Assembly (NCBI GenBank): GCA_964461715.1
Contig: CAYWVR010000043.1
Span: 1 to 23,838 of the forward strand
DNA length: 23,838 bases
Direction: 5' to 3'
Source: CAYWVR01 sp964461715
Lineage (GTDB): Bacteria; Planctomycetota; Phycisphaerae; FEN-1346
Positions 23,701-23,838 of the stretch are shown here, in pieces. How positions within the stretch are numbered: position 1 is the first letter of the stretch; every line of letters begins with the position of its first letter. Both the position numbers and the translations under genes were made by a program. The notes below the pieces were generated by a model, which searched no databases, was not told the origin of the DNA, and saw only the letters and a list, made by a program, of their open reading frames with translations.

Positions 23701-23838
23701 GTGAGGGGTCTGTGCCGTCTGCCACGGCGTAGCTCTGCCCAGCCGAGCGAAGCCGGGACGCCATTTCCTGGACTGCGGCGGTTTAGGGGCCTGCTGATGT
23801 CGTGGTGCTGTCCTTGGGCGCGCGCCGGCCCCCGGGCC

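Overview
The window is very GC-rich bacterial DNA, with Asp/Glu/Ala/Arg/Pro-rich proteins and dense coding. Six adjacent gene pairs are joined by the four-base overlap ATGA. The gene mix points to a soil, sediment or groundwater bacterium that degrades polysaccharides, and a Planctomycetota-like lineage is the best guess: a secreted archaemetzincin, a GH29 fucosidase, an RbsABC-type sugar transporter, a kinesin-light-chain-type TPR protein, a PadR/HAAS pair and YHS-like/rhodanese proteins. The phylum is inferred from gene content only.

Layout, left to right. (1) 1-292: the start of a His-rich protein runs off the left edge, then tRNA-Leu(CAG) on the minus strand with its own terminator. The tRNA promoter overlaps a divergent promoter for the archaemetzincin. 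(2) 292-6353: archaemetzincin (+), convergent GH29 alpha-L-fucosidase (-), then a plus-strand operon of two lipoproteins of the alkaline-phosphatase/phosphodiesterase superfamily, followed by a frameshifted, truncated pectate-lyase-like remnant. (3) 6332-10112 (-): a sugar ABC importer (binding lipoprotein, double ATPase, permease) with a large palindromic element between the first two genes. (4) 10287-11771 (+): an exported TPR-repeat protein. (5) 11807-14583: a regulatory block. Two coupled genes for degenerate receiver-like proteins (one with a GAF domain) are transcribed divergently from a PadR repressor and its HAAS-like membrane partner. The two promoters have the same -10 octamer only 5-6 bases from the start codons, which implies leaderless mRNAs. 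(6) 14735-15450 (+): a ZIP metal-transporter gene broken by two +1 frameshifts, followed by a good intrinsic terminator. (7) 15606-22207 (-): a zinc-type dehydrogenase with its own promoter, preceded by a tightly packed six-gene operon: metal-binding/rhodanese protein, small rhodanese, PTS enzyme I, thiol peroxidase, iron-sulfur flavoprotein, glucose-6-phosphate dehydrogenase. (8) 22372-23622 (+): an anchored protein of unknown function, then non-coding sequence with a GC hairpin repeat.

How the parts fit. The fucosidase, pectate-lyase remnant and ABC importer look like parts of a sugar-scavenging region that has been rearranged. The six-gene operon groups NADPH supply (Zwf), peroxide removal (Tpx), a flavin/iron-sulfur electron carrier and sulfur-transfer proteins with an orphan enzyme I, which suggests a redox or sulfur stress unit. 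The points most worth following are the paired leaderless promoters with their pseudo-receiver/PadR circuit, the orphan enzyme I in a redox operon, the duplicated ribosome-binding site and start codon at zwf, and the palindrome inside the ABC operon.
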